A DNA stretch of 64,000 nt from Sphingomonadales bacterium Ga0077557 (GTDB lineage: Bacteria; Pseudomonadota; Alphaproteobacteria; Sphingomonadales; Sphingomonadaceae), in NCBI GenBank assembly GCA_001464615.1, contig LNFI01000032.1:248001-312000 (forward strand), read 5' to 3'. Positions 25,432 to 33,976 of this stretch are shown here, in pieces. The position numbers were made by a program, and so were the translations under genes. How positions within the stretch are numbered: position 1 is the first letter of the stretch; every line of letters starts with the position of its first letter. The notes beneath the pieces are model-generated. The model was not told where the DNA came from. It did not search any database and saw only the letters and a list, made by a program, of their open reading frames with translations.

Positions 25432-26637
25432 ATGATTGGACGGCGCGGGCAGGGACAGATGATCGCGCTGGGCGTATTCGCCGCCTTGCTCTCCGGTTGT
25501 TCGGGCAATGCCCCGCCACCGGCGCCGCCGCCAACCCATGTCACGGTCGCGACCCCGCTTCAGCGCAACATCGTCGATTGGGATGAATATATCGGCCGGT
25601 TTGAGGCCATTCAGGACGTCGAAATCCGCCCGCGCGTATCGGGGGCGATCGACCAGGTGCTGTTCCGCGATGGCCAAATAGTCCGCAGGGGCCAGGCCTT
25701 GTTCACGATCGACCCGCGCCCCTATCGCGCCACATTGATGCAGGCACAGGCATCGGTCGCCAAGGCGCGCGCATCAGTGGCTAACGCCCAGACCGAACTG
25801 AATCGCGCGCAGACATTGCTTGAGGCGCAGGCGATTTCGAAGGAAGAATTCGAAACCAAGCAGGCGGCACAACGCACCGCCAGCGCCGACCAGGAAGCAG
25901 CGCGCGCGCAGGCGAGTGCGGCGATGCTCAACCTTGGCTTCACCACGGTCCGATCGCCGATTACCGGCCGGGTATCGGACCGCAAGGTCAGCCGGGGCAA
26001 TCTGGTCGCAGAGGGGCAGACGGTATTGACCCGGGTTGTCTCGACCGATCCGATCTGGTTCTCGTTCGATGGCGCGGAGAGCTTTTACCTCAAATATCTG
26101 CGCCAGGACCGGGCGGGTGAGCGCGGATCGTCACGCAGCACGCCCAATCCGGTTGAGATCCAGCTGGCCGATGAAAGCGGCTATCGCTGGCATGGCCGGA
26201 TGGAGTTTGTCGACAATGCGATTGACCCCAATTCGGGCACGATCCGCGCGCATGCCGTCGTCTCCAACCCTGATGGCTTTTTGACGCCGGGGCTGTTCGG
26301 GCGCGCGCGGTTGCTGGGGTCTGGCACCTACCGCGCGATGCTGGTCCCTGATGAGGCGATCATCACCGATCAGACGCGCAAGCTCGTTTATGTCGTTGGC
26401 AAGGACGGCAAGGTCGCCCCCCGTCCGGTCGTCACTGGCCCGCCGGTCGAAGGGCTTCGGGTAGTGCGCGAAGGGCTTGCGCCGACCGACCATGTCGTCA
26501 TCAATGGCCTGACCCGATTGCAGCCGGGGATGCCGGTCAAGGCGACGATGACGGTGCTAAAGCCGCGCGCGGCCAATACCTCGCCCATTTCTTCGCCCAA
26601 TACTGCCCCGCCTGCTGCCGAAGCCGGGGTCCGCTAG
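25432..26637 (+). CDS. RND efflux periplasmic adaptor (membrane fusion lipoprotein)
   Basis: A 401-residue MexA/AcrA-type adaptor. The signal ends in a lipobox (ALLSGC), predicting lipid anchoring to the inner membrane. The order is barrel strand, lipoyl half (IRPRVSGAIDQVLFRDGQIV), alpha-hairpin (about residues 105-170), lipoyl half (VRSPITGRVSDRKVSRGNLV), then the beta-barrel and membrane-proximal domains. ATG at 25432 follows GGGGGCAAAC and directly precedes the signal; longer in-frame starts back to 25348 are unlikely. First gene of a four-gene unit with pump, channel and a ferritin/CDGSH fusion. No TetR-type regulator gene lies beside it. Confidence 0.94.
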   Translation: MIGRRGQGQMIALGVFAALLSGCSGNAPPPAPPPTHVTVATPLQRNIVDWDEYIGRFEAIQDVEIRPRVSGAIDQVLFRDGQIVRRGQALFTIDPRPYRATLMQAQASVAKARASVANAQTELNRAQTLLEAQAISKEEFETKQAAQRTASADQEAARAQASAAMLNLGFTTVRSPITGRVSDRKVSRGNLVAEGQTVLTRVVSTDPIWFSFDGAESFYLKYLRQDRAGERGSSRSTPNPVEIQLADESGYRWHGRMEFVDNAIDPNSGTIRAHAVVSNPDGFLTPGLFGRARLLGSGTYRAMLVPDEAIITDQTRKLVYVVGKDGKVAPRPVVTGPPVEGLRVVREGLAPTDHVVINGLTRLQPGMPVKATMTVLKPRAANTSPISSPNTAPPAAEAGVR

Positions 26638-26641
26638 GGCC

Positions 26642-29600
26642 ATGCGCTTTCCGCATTTCTTCATCGACCGGCCGATCTTTGCAGCGGTGCTGTCGATCCT
26701 GATTATGGTGTTCGGGCTGGTCGCCTATCCCGGCCTGCCAGTGGCGCAATATCCCGAGATTGCGCCGCCGACCGTGGTGGTCAGCGCCAATTATCCTGGG
26801 GCGACCGCCGAAACTTTGGCCGAGACGGTTGCCGCGCCGCTGGAGGAATCGATCAACGGGGTGGAGGACATGATCTATATGTCATCCTCGTCAACCGGTG
26901 ACGGCGCAATCGCGATAACGGTGACGTTCAAGCAGGGCACTAATGTCGACCAGGCACAGGTGCTGGTGCAGAACCGCGTCTCCTCCGCCGAGCCGCGCTT
27001 GCCCGAAGATGTCCGTCGGATCGGCGTGACGGTGCGCAAGAATTCGCCTGACATCCTGCTTGTCGCGACGCTTTATTCACCCGACAAGTCGCTCAGCCAG
27101 CAATATATCTCCAATTACGCGACAACGCAGATCATCGACCGAATCGCGCGCATTCAGGGCGTTGGCGGGACGCGCAGTTTTGGTAGCCGTGACTATAGCA
27201 TGCGGGTGTGGATCGACCCCGATCTTGCCGCCGCGCGTAACCTGACGGTCGATGAAATCACCAGCGCGATCCGCGCGCAAAATGCACAGGTCGCGGTCGG
27301 ATCGGTCGGCCAGCCGCCGTTCAATCAGGGCGGGACGGCGTTCCAGCTTGGTATCCAGACTGAGGGGCGGCTGACGACACCGGAACAGTTCGGCGAAATC
27401 ATCATCAAGCGCGATGCCGAAGGGCGGTTGACGCGGTTGCGCGACCTCGCCCGGATTGAGCTGGGCGCACAGGATTATGGCATCAACGCCATGCTCAGCG
27501 GTCAGCCGACCACCGCCATTGCAGTGACGCAGCTGCCGGGATCGAACGCGCTCACCACAGCGCAGGCGGTAAAGGACGAACTCGCCCGCGCGGCCGAGAG
27601 CTTTCCGCCGGGCATGGCCTATCGCATCCCGTACAACCCCACCGAATATATCTCCGCGTCGATCGACGAAGTGTATCGGACCTTGTTCGAGGCGCTGGTC
27701 CTGGTCGCGCTGGTCGTGCTGCTGTTCCTGCAGAGCTGGCGTGCGGCACTGATCCCGATCATCGCGATTCCGGTGTCGCTGGTCGGCAGCCTGGCCGCGC
27801 TCGCGCTGTTCGGCTTTTCGATCAACAATCTGTCGCTGTTCGGGATGGTGCTGGCGATCGGCATCGTCGTCGATGACGCAATCGTCGTCGTTGAAAATAT
27901 CGAACGGCTGATGGAGGAAAAGGGGCTGACCCCGCGCCAGGCCGCGCATGACACGATGGACGAAGTGTCGGGCGCGCTGATCGCGATTGCGCTGGTGCTG
28001 TGCGGGGTGTTCATCCCGACCAGCTTTATTCCAGGCATTTCGGGGCAATTTTATCAACAATTCGCGCTGACGATCGTGTCGGCCACCGCGATTTCGGCGT
28101 TTGTGTCGCTGACCTTGTCGCCCGCTATCGCGGCGTTGCTGCTCAAGCCCAAACATGCCAGCGAACCAGCATCGGGGTGGCGTGGTGCGCCTGCCCGCTT
28201 CGCGCGCGGCTTCAATAGCGGGTTCGACAGGCTGTCCAACCGGTTCGGGAAATTCACGGCCCGGGCGGTGCGGTCTTTGGGCATCATCGTCGTTTGTTAT
28301 GCGGTGCTGATCGGGTTGGCGGGCTGGCGTTTCAACGCGACGCCGACCGGCTTCATTCCAGCGCAGGACCAGGGCTATCTGATCGTCGCGGCGCAATTGC
28401 CGCCGGGATCGTCGCTGCAGCGCACGACCGAGGTGTTGCAGCGCGCCTCTGCCATCACGCTCAAGAACCCGGCGACCGAGGCGACGGTGGCGTTTGCGGG
28501 TCTTGACGGCGCGACCTTCTCGACCGCGCCTAATGCGGCGGCGATGTTCGTGCCGTTGAAGCCCGCTGCCGACCGCAAACATGCCGATGCAGTGGCGAAT
28601 GAACTGCGCCAGGCGCTGGCGCCGATCACTGACGGTGTCCTGCTCGTCATCCCGCCGCCGCCGGTTCGCGGGATCGGCACGGGCGGCGGCTGGAAGATGT
28701 TGATCGAGGACCGCAGCAACAACGGCTACGCCGCGCTCGAAGGGGCGGCCTTTGCGATGATGATGAAGGCGAACCAGACGCCGGGCATCACCAGTAGCTT
28801 CACCACCTTCAACGTCCGCACCCCCCGGCTTTATGCCGATATCGATCGTCCACGCGCGGAGCAGCTGGGCGTGCCGGTGCAGAATATCTTTTCGACGCTC
28901 GGCACCTATCTCGGGTCGACCTATATCAACGACTTCAATTTCCTGGGTCGCACCTACCGCGTGACGGCGCAGGCCGATGCGCCGTACCGCGACGACATCG
29001 CTGATGTCGGCAAGCTCAAGACGCGATCGGCATCGGGGGCGATGGTGCCGCTTGATGCGGTGATGACGCTGAAGAATGACAGCGGGCCATACCGGGTGGT
29101 GCGCTATAATCTCTATCCCTCGGCCGAATTGCAGGGCGACACCGCGCATGGCTATTCATCGGGCCAGTCGCTGACGACGATGGCAAAGCTCGCCAGCGAG
29201 ACGCTGCCTGCGGGCATGCGCTTCGAATGGACCGAGCTTGCCTTTGCCCAGCAACAGGCGGGGAGCACCGGGACATTGGTGTTCGGGCTGGCGGTGCTGT
29301 TCGTTTTCCTGCTGCTGGCGGCCAATTATGAAAGCCTGGTGCTGCCCTTTGCGGTGATCCTGATCGTGCCGATGTGCTTGCTCGCGGCGATTGTCGGGGT
29401 GAACGTCATGGGGCTCGACAATAATATCCTGACCCAAATCGGCCTGGTCGTACTGATCGGGCTGGCGGCGAAGAATGCGATCTTGATCGTCGAATTCGCC
29501 AAGCAGAATGAGGATGCCGGGATGGAACTCCGCGCCGCCGCCGAGCACGCCGCCGAACAGCGACTTCGCCCGATCCTGATGACGTCGATCGCCTTCATCC

Positions 29601-29830
29601 TGGGTACTTTGCCGCTGGTGATCGGATCGGGGCCGGGTGCCGAACTGCGCCAGGCACTGGGCGTGGCGGTGTTCTTCGGGATGATTGGGGTGACGACCTT
29701 TGGCCTGTTGTTCACGCCGAGCTTCTACGTGATCAGCCGCAAGCTGGGCGACCGGGCGAGCGGGTGGATCAACCGCCACCGCACAGCCGCGCCACTCCCC
29801 GAAGCTCCAGCGGCGGAGGTGCAGCCATGA
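26642..29830 (+). CDS. RND multidrug efflux pump, HAE1 (AcrB/MexB) family
   Basis: A 1062-residue inner-membrane proton antiporter of full family length. It begins with FFIDRPIFAAVLSILIMVFG (TM1) and has the large periplasmic porter loops between TM1-2 and TM7-8. TM4 contains the proton-relay aspartates in GIVVDDAIVVVENIER. The C-terminal half has IGLVVLIGLAAKNAILIVEFA with the essential lysine. It forms a tripartite pump with the adaptor (4 bases upstream) and the channel (4-base overlap downstream). Substrates of this family are mostly amphiphilic drugs, solvents and detergents; specificity is not readable here. Confidence 0.96.
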   Translation: MRFPHFFIDRPIFAAVLSILIMVFGLVAYPGLPVAQYPEIAPPTVVVSANYPGATAETLAETVAAPLEESINGVEDMIYMSSSSTGDGAIAITVTFKQGTNVDQAQVLVQNRVSSAEPRLPEDVRRIGVTVRKNSPDILLVATLYSPDKSLSQQYISNYATTQIIDRIARIQGVGGTRSFGSRDYSMRVWIDPDLAAARNLTVDEITSAIRAQNAQVAVGSVGQPPFNQGGTAFQLGIQTEGRLTTPEQFGEIIIKRDAEGRLTRLRDLARIELGAQDYGINAMLSGQPTTAIAVTQLPGSNALTTAQAVKDELARAAESFPPGMAYRIPYNPTEYISASIDEVYRTLFEALVLVALVVLLFLQSWRAALIPIIAIPVSLVGSLAALALFGFSINNLSLFGMVLAIGIVVDDAIVVVENIERLMEEKGLTPRQAAHDTMDEVSGALIAIALVLCGVFIPTSFIPGISGQFYQQFALTIVSATAISAFVSLTLSPAIAALLLKPKHASEPASGWRGAPARFARGFNSGFDRLSNRFGKFTARAVRSLGIIVVCYAVLIGLAGWRFNATPTGFIPAQDQGYLIVAAQLPPGSSLQRTTEVLQRASAITLKNPATEATVAFAGLDGATFSTAPNAAAMFVPLKPAADRKHADAVANELRQALAPITDGVLLVIPPPPVRGIGTGGGWKMLIEDRSNNGYAALEGAAFAMMMKANQTPGITSSFTTFNVRTPRLYADIDRPRAEQLGVPVQNIFSTLGTYLGSTYINDFNFLGRTYRVTAQADAPYRDDIADVGKLKTRSASGAMVPLDAVMTLKNDSGPYRVVRYNLYPSAELQGDTAHGYSSGQSLTTMAKLASETLPAGMRFEWTELAFAQQQAGSTGTLVFGLAVLFVFLLLAANYESLVLPFAVILIVPMCLLAAIVGVNVMGLDNNILTQIGLVVLIGLAAKNAILIVEFAKQNEDAGMELRAAAEHAAEQRLRPILMTSIAFILGTLPLVIGSGPGAELRQALGVAVFFGMIGVTTFGLLFTPSFYVISRKLGDRASGWINRHRTAAPLPEAPAAEVQP

Positions 29831-31296
29831 AGCGGCTGATCCTGTCGATCGGCACGGCGCTGGCCCTTTCAGGCTGCGTCGTCGGCCCCACCTACAAGCG
29901 CCCGACCACCCCCGAGGCTGCGACCGGTGCGCTGATTGAGGCGGCGCGCGCGCAAAGCATCGCCAATGCGCAGACCCTGCCCGACCATTGGTGGCAACTG
30001 TACCGCGACCCGGTGCTCGATCGGCTGATCCAGGACGCGCTCGCCCACAACACCGATATTCGCGAGGCGGCGGCGAATCTGCTCCGCGCCCGTGCCGTCC
30101 TGTCGGAGCAAAAGGGCGCAGGGCTGCCCTCGACCGACCTGACCGGATCCTATCAGCGGCAACAGGGCAACAGCGCCAATGCGGCGGCCTTTGGTGGTGG
30201 CACCGGGCCGGTGCAGGCGTTCCAGTTCGATCTGTTCCGGCTGGGGTTCGACGTTTCCTATGAACTCGACCTGTTCGGCGGCGTGAAGCGCGCGGTTGAG
30301 GCCGGGCGCGGCGATCTTGAAGCCTCGGCGGCGCAGCTCGACGCGGCGCGGGTGGCGGTGGTGGCGGAGACGGCGAGCGCCTATGTCACCGCCTGTTCGA
30401 ACGCGGCCCAGCTGGCGGTCGCGCGCGAGACGGTCGATCTGCAGCAAAAGACGCTGGGCCTAACGAAGACGTTGTTCGATGCCGGGCGCGGCACCAAGCG
30501 CGATGTCGAGCGCGCCGATGTGCTGCTCGCGCAGACCCAGGCGCAACTGCCGGGGTTCGAGGCGGAACAGCGCGCGGCGCTCTATGCGCTGGCGACGCTG
30601 ACCGGGCGACCACCTGCCGAGGTCGATGCCGATGCTGCCCGGTGCTCGACGCCGCCCCGGCTTGACCAGGTGATCCCGGCGGGCGACGGCGCCGCACTGC
30701 TGGCACGCCGCCCCGATGTTCGCGCGGCCGAACGGACGCTCGCGGCCGATACCGCGCGGATCGGGATCGCGGTGGCCGATCTTTACCCCTCGATCACCCT
30801 GGCGGGCGGGATCGGGCTGAACGCCACGCGCGGCAGCCAGTTGTTCAAGCCGACGTCAGTCAATTATGCGATCGGCCCGCTGATTTCGTGGAACCTGCCC
30901 AACCAGACGGTTGCACGGGCTCGGATTCGCCAGGCAAAGGCAGGGGCGGAAGCCTCGCTTGCCCGCTTCGATGGCACCGTGCTGACCGCGCTGCGCGAGA
31001 CCGAGCAGGCGCTGGCGCGCTATACAGGCGCGCTCGACCGCGATGCCGTGCTGGTCCGCGCCGAACAATCGAGCTCGGAAGCCGCGCGGCTGTCGCGGCT
31101 GCGTTTCGACAATGGTGCCGACAGTTTCCTGCAGCTGATCGATGCCGAGCGCGATCGCGCCACCGCACGTGCTGCCCGCGCCCAGGCGGATGCGGCGGTC
31201 GCCGCGGCGCAGATCAGCCTGTTCAAGGCGCTGGGCGGGGGGTGGCAGGATGCGCCCTTTCCCGAACGTCGCATTGATCCCGCGCCAAAGCCCTGA
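29827..31296 (+). CDS. RND outer-membrane efflux lipoprotein (NodT/OprM family)
   Basis: A 489-residue TolC-like channel with signal and lipobox (ALALSGCVVGPTYKRP). Two OEP repeats follow, each with long coiled-coil helices; GFDVSYELDLFGGVKRAVEA and LARRPDVRAAERTLAADTAR are typical family segments. The start ATG overlaps the pump stop (ATGA). It completes the tripartite system. The following gene begins 16 bases after its stop and is likely on the same transcript. Confidence 0.95.
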   Translation: MKRLILSIGTALALSGCVVGPTYKRPTTPEAATGALIEAARAQSIANAQTLPDHWWQLYRDPVLDRLIQDALAHNTDIREAAANLLRARAVLSEQKGAGLPSTDLTGSYQRQQGNSANAAAFGGGTGPVQAFQFDLFRLGFDVSYELDLFGGVKRAVEAGRGDLEASAAQLDAARVAVVAETASAYVTACSNAAQLAVARETVDLQQKTLGLTKTLFDAGRGTKRDVERADVLLAQTQAQLPGFEAEQRAALYALATLTGRPPAEVDADAARCSTPPRLDQVIPAGDGAALLARRPDVRAAERTLAADTARIGIAVADLYPSITLAGGIGLNATRGSQLFKPTSVNYAIGPLISWNLPNQTVARARIRQAKAGAEASLARFDGTVLTALRETEQALARYTGALDRDAVLVRAEQSSSEAARLSRLRFDNGADSFLQLIDAERDRATARAARAQADAAVAAAQISLFKALGGGWQDAPFPERRIDPAPKP

Positions 31297-31312
31297 GTGA
31301 GAGGCCCGCCCC

Positions 31313-33298
31313 ATGACTGATGCCATCGCCGATTCCGTCCCCGCCTCACGCGAGCAATTATGGGGCGTGTTGTTCGAGGCGGCAGAGATCGAGCACAATC
31401 TGATGTGCTGTTATCTCTATGCGATGTTCAGCCTGAAGGATTCGGTTGACGAGGGCGTGACCGAGGAAGAGCTGGCGGCGATCAAGCGCTGGCGCGGCGA
31501 GATACTCGATGTTGCGATCGAGGAGATGGCGCATCTGGCGATTGTCTCCAACATCCTGTCTGCGCTCGGCGCGCCGGCGCATTTCGGGCGGCAGAATTTC
31601 CCGATTGCGCCTGGTTACCACCCGGCCGGCGTGGTGGTGAAGCTCGCCCCGTTCAACGTGCAGACGCTTGATCATTTCATCTATCTGGAGCGCCCCGATA
31701 CGGTCGAGATGGCCGATGGCGAGGGCTTTGCGCCCGAACGCGATTATGTCCGCACGCTGGCGAGCGACCGGTTGATGTCGGCGACGATGGACTATGCGAC
31801 CGTTGGCAAGCTGTATCAGGCGATTGAGGATGGGATTAGCGGGCTCGCCGCGTCGATCGGCGAAGACGCGCTGTTTGTTGGCGACGAGGCGCACCAGATC
31901 GGCCCGGACGTGGTGGCGCTACCCAATCTGACGATCGTACGCTGCGTGAAAAGCGCGATTGCCGCGATCGACGCGATCGTGCGCCAGGGCGAAGGATCGG
32001 AAGCGGGGGTCGAGGATTCGCACTTCCAGCGCTTCCTGAAGATTCGCGCCGAATATCAGGCGTTGCTGGCGGCGCGGCCCGATTTCAAGCCGGGCCGCGC
32101 GGCGGCGCACAACCCGGTCATGCGCAAGCCACCGTTGCCGGAGGGCAAGATGTGGATCAACGCTGCGCCTGCCAGCGAACTGCTCGACATTGGCAATGCC
32201 ATTTATAATCATAGCCTGCGCTGCCTGGCGCTCAGCTATACCGGCGTCGACAAGGCGGCGCAGCGATCCCTCGTCAATGCTGCGATCGAGCTGATGCGAA
32301 TCCTGACCCCGGTGGCGGAGCGACTGACCGCTTTGCCTGCCAATGGGGAGCATCCGGGCTGCACGGCGGGGTTGAGCTTCGCCACGCTGCGTTCCGCCGC
32401 TGCCTTGCCGCCTGCCGAGGGGGCAATTCCGGTGCTGACCGAGCGACTGCACCAGATCGGCGCGCGCGCGACCTGGCTTGCCGCCCATCAGGAAGATGAG
32501 GCCGAGCTTGCCGAGGTGACCGCGACCCAGCTCGAACGGCTGGCCAATCGGCTAGCCACGACGACGCTCGCCCCGCCAAGCGTGCTGCAGCCCGCCACAG
32601 CAGCGATTGAGGAGACGCCCGTGATTGATACCCCACCCGCGCCGCCCGAACCGATCCAGGCGGACGATGGCCGCGAGTTGATCCCAGGCCAGTCGATCGA
32701 CCTGATCTTCGATGCGCAGCGCTGCATCCATGCACGCCACTGCGTGCTTGGCCAGCCCAAGGTGTTCAAGGCCAATGTCGAGGGGCCGTGGATCGATCCC
32801 GATGCGACCACGACCGAAGGGCTGGTGACGGTCGCGCATATGTGCCCGTCGGGCGCGATCCAGTATCGGCGGCACGACGGCGGCCATGAAGAAGCACCGC
32901 CGCCCGTCAATCTGGTCCAGCTCCGCGAAAATGGCCCGATCGGGGTGCGCGCCGACATGCTGCTCGACGGCAAGCCGATCGGCTACCGCGCCACCTTGTG
33001 CCGATGCGGCGCGTCGAAGAACAAGCCGTTTTGCGACAGCAGCCATATCGCGATCGGCTTCACGGCAACGGGCGAGCCTGAGACTCGCGAATCGCAACCG
33101 CTTGCCGCGCGCGGTGGGACATTGGTGGTCGAGCCACAACAGGACGGCCCGCTCGAAGTACTCGGCAATCTGGAGCTGTGCGCCGGGACTGGGCGGACCT
33201 TTGACCGGGTCACGTCGACTTGGCTGTGCCGCTGTGGGGGATCGGCCAACAAGCCTTATTGCGACGGCACGCATCGCAAGATCGGCTTTAAAAGCTGA
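31313..33298 (+). CDS. ferritin-like / Fer4_19-like / double-CDGSH fusion protein
   Basis: A 661-residue multidomain protein. Residues about 10-250 are a ferritin-like helical bundle of the iminophenyl-pyruvate dimer synthase (VioB-like) kind, with EIEH near residue 24 and EEMAH near residue 80 as di-iron ExxH motifs. A second helical part follows to about 420. Residues about 455-525 resemble a divergent small 4Fe-4S or ferredoxin-like domain (RCIHARHC, HMCPSGAIQYR). Two CDGSH-type [2Fe-2S] motifs close the protein: C563-x-C565, C574 and H578, then C639-x-C641, C650 and H654. No signal peptide is seen. It is the fourth gene of the RND efflux unit. The reaction is unknown; oxidation coupled to Fe-S electron transfer is plausible. 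Confidence 0.85.
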   Translation: MTDAIADSVPASREQLWGVLFEAAEIEHNLMCCYLYAMFSLKDSVDEGVTEEELAAIKRWRGEILDVAIEEMAHLAIVSNILSALGAPAHFGRQNFPIAPGYHPAGVVVKLAPFNVQTLDHFIYLERPDTVEMADGEGFAPERDYVRTLASDRLMSATMDYATVGKLYQAIEDGISGLAASIGEDALFVGDEAHQIGPDVVALPNLTIVRCVKSAIAAIDAIVRQGEGSEAGVEDSHFQRFLKIRAEYQALLAARPDFKPGRAAAHNPVMRKPPLPEGKMWINAAPASELLDIGNAIYNHSLRCLALSYTGVDKAAQRSLVNAAIELMRILTPVAERLTALPANGEHPGCTAGLSFATLRSAAALPPAEGAIPVLTERLHQIGARATWLAAHQEDEAELAEVTATQLERLANRLATTTLAPPSVLQPATAAIEETPVIDTPPAPPEPIQADDGRELIPGQSIDLIFDAQRCIHARHCVLGQPKVFKANVEGPWIDPDATTTEGLVTVAHMCPSGAIQYRRHDGGHEEAPPPVNLVQLRENGPIGVRADMLLDGKPIGYRATLCRCGASKNKPFCDSSHIAIGFTATGEPETRESQPLAARGGTLVVEPQQDGPLEVLGNLELCAGTGRTFDRVTSTWLCRCGGSANKPYCDGTHRKIGFKS

Positions 33299-33378
33299 GT
33301 TCACGCGCATGGGAGCGACGTGCGCTGAGACCCAACAGGGGTGAGCCTGTCACGGCTTGTGATCAAATCAACGCACCC

Positions 33379-33457
33379 GTCACCCCGGACTTGATCCGGG
33401 GTCCCGCTGCTTCACGGTCCAAGAAAAAGCGGGACCCCGGGTCAAGCCCGGGGCGAC
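33379..33457. repeat. GC-rich hairpin element (CCCCGGACTTGATCCGGGG type)
   Basis: Nested inverted repeats: CACCCCGGACTTGATCCGGG pairs within itself and again with CCCGGGTCAAGCCCGGGGCG further right, enclosing GGTCCCGCT and AGCGGGACC. This type of palindrome is, from general knowledge, common between genes of sphingomonads. It may act as a terminator for the efflux operon. Confidence 0.75.
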
Positions 33458-33489
33458 GAAAAGGGGTGGATCAGCTTGGTTGCAACGAC

Positions 33490-33634
33490 TTAAAGTCTGA
33501 TGACTTTGGATTGGACCAACCCATAGCCCGTTCGCCCTGAGCGAAGTCGAAGGGCATGTGCAGCGCGTGGGCTTCGACTTCGCTCAGCCCGAACGGGTCT
33601 GAGGTTGAAGCGACCTAACGTCATCACGCTCTAA
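33490..33634. repeat. dispersed palindromic element, copy B
   Basis: The core pairs GCCCTGAGCGAAGTCGAAG with CTTCGACTTCGCTCAGCCC; outer arms TTAAAGTCTGATGAC and GTCATCACGCTCTAA bound it. The whole element matches the reverse complement of copy A at 10642-10767 with few differences, even in the loop and the GAAGCGACCTA stretch. That degree of match between distant copies indicates recent spread or strong constraint. Confidence 0.85.
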
Positions 33635-33701
33635 AACTGAAATACCCCTTCAACGCTTCCAGATGACAGGGTCGCTTGACATCGTCGCGACTCAACTTCA
33701 T

Positions 33702-33743
33702 ATGTCAGCTGACCATGACATTAGGTCATGGGAGAATGACATG
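33702..33743. promoter_or_regulatory. cluster of GTCAT/ATGAC palindromes upstream of the ABC/M1 unit
   Basis: GTCAGCTGAC (33704-33713) is a perfect palindrome and is followed directly by CATGAC-ATTAG-GTCATG (33714-33730), a perfect 6-base inverted repeat. A further half-site ATGACAT lies at 33736-33742. The cluster is 15-55 bases before the ATG of the 64-residue protein, where an operator or activator site would act. Confidence 0.5.
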
Positions 33744-33757
33744 GTGGAGGCAGCGAC

Positions 33758-33952
33758 ATGTCTGCAGGAATGATGGCGACGCTATTGGGCATGGCCGCAG
33801 GGTTCGTGACCCTGATCGGTCTCTACATCTGGCTGATCGGCAATGATGCGACGACCGGGATCGTCCTGTTTGCGATCGCTGGCTCGCAGATGGCGTTGAT
33901 CCCGACCGCGACCAAAGGCAGGGGCGACGCCAAGGGCTGCTCGAAAGGCTGA
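33758..33952 (+). CDS. small two-helix membrane protein
   Basis: A 64-residue protein with two hydrophobic segments (about residues 7-26 and 33-50) and a polar, basic tail ending GDAKGCSKG. GGTGGAGG precedes the ATG. Its stop is 24 bases before the BNR-type protein gene, so it is probably the first gene of the unit that continues through the ABC transporter and M1 fusion. No family recognised. Conservation of the upstream palindrome cluster and tight spacing support it as a real gene. Confidence 0.65.
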   Translation: MSAGMMATLLGMAAGFVTLIGLYIWLIGNDATTGIVLFAIAGSQMALIPTATKGRGDAKGCSKG

Positions 33953-33976
33953 CCGATCATTTCAAGAAGGGCGGAT

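Larger units (their letters stand above)
33299..33757. other. 459-base intergenic region with two hairpin elements and a palindrome-rich promoter
   Basis: No gene was found here. From left to right it holds a GC-rich hairpin (33379-33457), palindromic element B (33490-33634) and a cluster of GTCAT/ATGAC half-sites (33702-33743) before the small membrane protein gene. It separates the efflux unit from the ABC/M1-peptidase unit and probably contains the terminator of one and the promoter of the other. Confidence 0.7.

Noticed and set aside
27077..29149. 690-codon open frame opposite the RND pump
   Set aside because: Arg/His-rich translation typical of an antisense shadow of a high-GC gene; the pump has clear family motifs.
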